In this document: positions 42,412 to 44,364 of the stretch, one piece after another
How the letters are laid out: the number at the start of each line of letters is the position of its first letter
How positions within the stretch are numbered: position 1 is the stretch's first letter
Assembly (NCBI GenBank): GCA_902589505.1
Contig: CACITE010000009.1
Coordinates: 1-44,364 of the forward strand
Direction of reading: 5' to 3'
Origin: an uncultured Pelagibacteraceae bacterium
GTDB lineage: Bacteria; Pseudomonadota; Alphaproteobacteria; Pelagibacterales; Pelagibacteraceae
Length of the DNA stretch: 44,364 bases
Notes under the pieces: model-generated
Told to the model about the DNA's origin: nothing
Databases searched by the model: none
Seen by the model: only the letters and a program-made list of their open reading frames with translations
Position numbers and translations under genes: made by a program

Positions 42412-44364
42412 ATGGAAAACAATTTAAAAAAAATTACTGCAGTCTTGGGACCCACAAATACGGGTAAGACACATTTAGCGGTTGAAACCATGTTGAGTTA
42501 CGAAAGTGGAATAATGGGTTTTCCTTTACGGTTACTCGCAAGAGAAATCTTTGACAAATGTGTAAAAAAAATTGGAGTAGAAAAAGTAGCTTTAATTACT
42601 GGAGAAGAAAAAATAATTCCTAAACAACCAAAATATTATATTTGTACGGTAGAATCTATGCCTCAAGATATAAGCGTAGATTTTGTTGCAGTAGACGAAA
42701 TACAAATGTGCACAGACCATGAGAGAGGCCACATTTTCACAGATAGACTATTTAATTCGCGTGGAGATAAACTCACCATGTTTCTTGGCTCTCATACAAT
42801 GAAATCTGTAATAAAATCATTAATCAATGATGTTGAATTTGTTGGTAGAGAAAGATACTCACGATTAACTTACAGTGGCTACAAAAAAATATCGAGACTT
42901 AATCCAAAAACCGCATTAATTGCTTTTTCAATAGATGAAGTTTATGCAATAGCTGAATTAGTAAGAAGACAAAAAGGTGGAGCTGCCGTAATTATGGGTT
43001 CTCTGAGTCCAAAAACTAGAAATTCTCAAGTACAGTTATATCAGTCTGGTGACGCCAACTTTCTTGTAGCCACTGATGCTATTGGAATGGGTATAAATAT
43101 GGATATTGATAATGTAAGTTTTAGCAGCTTAAAAAAATTTGATGGAAAAAAAACTAGAAAACTAAATTTAAGTGAAATTTCTCAAATTGCTGGTAGAGCT
43201 GGTAGACACATTAATGATGGAACTTTTGGGATAACTGGGGAGTGTAAACAATTAACTTCTGATGAAATAGAAAAATTGGAAAATCATGAATTGAATAGTA
43301 TACAAAATCTATATTGGAGAAATTCCCAAATTAATTTTGATAGTTTGGATAATTTACTCTCATCACTTGAAAAAAAAACAGATAATGAATTTTTAAGAAG
43401 AATTAATGATTGTGAAGACGAAAAAGTTTTAAAATTTTTATTAAAAGATAAAAAAAATCACAATATAAAAGAGACAAAAGATTATATAAAAACTCTCTGG
43501 GAATGTTGTCAAATACCCGATTTTTCGAAAAAAACTTATGGAAATCATATAGAAGTGGTAAAAAAAGTTTATGAATTTTTAACTTCTAAATCTGGCAAAG
43601 TTACTAATGATTATATGAAAAAGGAACTTCAATATTTAGATAGATACGATGGAAATATTGATACTTTGGCTAATAGAATATCAAGTGTAAGAACGTGGTC
43701 ATATGTTGCTAACAAAAAAGGTTGGGCTAATAATTCTGATTATTGGATAGAAAGAACAAAAGATATTGAAGATAAACTATCTGACAAACTTCACGAAGAA
43801 CTTACAAAAAGTTTTGTGGATAAAAGAATAAGTGTTTTATCTAGAAATTTAAACCAGGACATTAGTCTTGCAACAGAAATTAAAAATGAAAATGATGTTA
43901 TTATTGATGGTCAGTATATGGGTAAATTAAATGGAATGAAATTGGATCTGGATTTACGATCAAGTTCATTAAAAACTGATATTAAATCTTTAAAAAAAGC
44001 TGCTAGACAGGCTATAGAACCCGAATTAATGAGAAGAGTGGGAAAAATAATAAAAAGTGAAACTTTTGATTTAAGTGATGATCACAAAATATACTGGATG
44101 GATAATCCAATTGCTTACATTTCAAAAGGAAAAAATTATTTAAATCCAAAGTTAGAATTGCTTGTAGATGAAGCTATTGATGATGAATCTAGAGAAAAAC
44201 TAAAAAATTATTTAGAAAAAAAATTATACGAATTAATTTCTGCAGAACTGTCAGATCTCGTCAACTTAAGTAAAGGAAAATTTAAAAATAATTATGTTAG
44301 AGCTCTCTGCTATCAATTATTTGAAAATAATGGAATAATAAAAAGAGATGCAATTCATCAAATG
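42412..44364 (+). CDS. SUV3-like DExH-family RNA helicase, 3' end outside the window
   Basis: 651 codons are open to the right edge with no stop. Walker A is LGPTNTGKT (residues 12-20) and motif II is VAVDEIQM, the DEIQ variant typical of mitochondrial SUV3. SAT-like LGSHTMK follows, then a helicase C domain with LVATDAIGMGINMDID and motif VI QIAGRAGRH. Mitochondrial SUV3 unwinds RNA for degradation with a 3' exonuclease, and alphaproteobacteria carry close relatives; the role here is inferred as RNA turnover. The C-terminal third (from about 330) is unlike DEAD-box proteins. No Shine-Dalgarno is visible; the ATG at 42412 places Walker A at the usual distance from the N terminus. Confidence 0.9.
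   Translation, partial: MENNLKKITAVLGPTNTGKTHLAVETMLSYESGIMGFPLRLLAREIFDKCVKKIGVEKVALITGEEKIIPKQPKYYICTVESMPQDISVDFVAVDEIQMCTDHERGHIFTDRLFNSRGDKLTMFLGSHTMKSVIKSLINDVEFVGRERYSRLTYSGYKKISRLNPKTALIAFSIDEVYAIAELVRRQKGGAAVIMGSLSPKTRNSQVQLYQSGDANFLVATDAIGMGINMDIDNVSFSSLKKFDGKKTRKLNLSEISQIAGRAGRHINDGTFGITGECKQLTSDEIEKLENHELNSIQNLYWRNSQINFDSLDNLLSSLEKKTDNEFLRRINDCEDEKVLKFLLKDKKNHNIKETKDYIKTLWECCQIPDFSKKTYGNHIEVVKKVYEFLTSKSGKVTNDYMKKELQYLDRYDGNIDTLANRISSVRTWSYVANKKGWANNSDYWIERTKDIEDKLSDKLHEELTKSFVDKRISVLSRNLNQDISLATEIKNENDVIIDGQYMGKLNGMKLDLDLRSSSLKTDIKSLKKAARQAIEPELMRRVGKIIKSETFDLSDDHKIYWMDNPIAYISKGKNYLNPKLELLVDEAIDDESREKLKNYLEKKLYELISAELSDLVNLSKGKFKNNYVRALCYQLFENNGIIKRDAIHQM

Noticed and set aside
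1-44364. CRISPR arrays, transposons, rRNA, tmRNA, RNase P or SRP RNA
   Set aside because: No regularly spaced repeats, transposase motifs or recognisable conserved RNA cores were found on reading both strands; only the two tRNAs and the cobalamin riboswitch stand out.

Overview
The window looks like a piece of a streamlined, AT-rich marine alphaproteobacterial genome of the SAR11 (Pelagibacterales) kind. The reasons are the very low GC, gaps of only a few bases or overlapping genes nearly everywhere, few Shine-Dalgarno sites, a SUV3-type helicase of the kind common in Alphaproteobacteria, and a TAXI-type TRAP transporter. This placement is inference; no rRNA gene is present. No insertion sequence, phage gene or CRISPR array was seen, and no stretch above 300 bases lacks a gene.

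Layout. (1) 1-2042: the 3' part of a MORN-repeat protein that is open to the left edge, then a lone pseudaminic-acid-type cytidylyltransferase (pseF-like). (2) 2056-11719, minus strand: one long run read as GT4 glycosyltransferase - thrS - infC - rpmI - rplT - pheS - pheT - lepA - tRNA-Ser(GGA), with starts and stops touching or overlapping at several junctions. (3) 11746-19880: a surface-polysaccharide island with an alpha/beta hydrolase, a GtrB-like GT2, an SDR reductase, an RmlC-like cupin and an E1-type 3-dehydratase (rfbH, with its exact 2Fe-2S cysteine pattern and His in place of the PLP lysine), then a 13-TM GT-C-like membrane protein and a B12-binding radical SAM enzyme. (4) 19877-25819: gltD-gltB, glutamate synthase. 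(5) 25963-31614: uppP, and facing it a pyruvate dehydrogenase operon aceE-aceF-eamA. (6) 31861-32562: tRNA-Arg(ACG), two tiny ORFs and a PaaI-type thioesterase. (7) 32536-35185: a cobalamin-uptake unit, B12 riboswitch - btuB - DUF6580-like membrane protein. (8) 35172-42235: acetoacetyl-CoA synthetase, aminotransferase, TAXI binding protein, terminator, fused TRAP permease and a DUF4346-like protein. (9) 42412 to the right edge: a SUV3-like helicase, cut by the window.

Most notable: the pyruvate dehydrogenase has an unusual domain layout. The lipoyl domain that normally begins E2 (aceF) is instead joined to the N terminus of the homodimeric-type E1 (aceE), and the adjacent E2 has none. Between them the two genes still carry a full set of E1, lipoyl, E1/E3-binding and acetyltransferase domains, so this looks like a functional relocation of the swinging arm rather than decay. 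Second is a probable CDP-3,6-dideoxyhexose (ascarylose-like) branch in the polysaccharide island. Third is a cobalamin link: a compact class-II-like riboswitch, BtuB and a candidate B12-dependent radical SAM enzyme in one small region.
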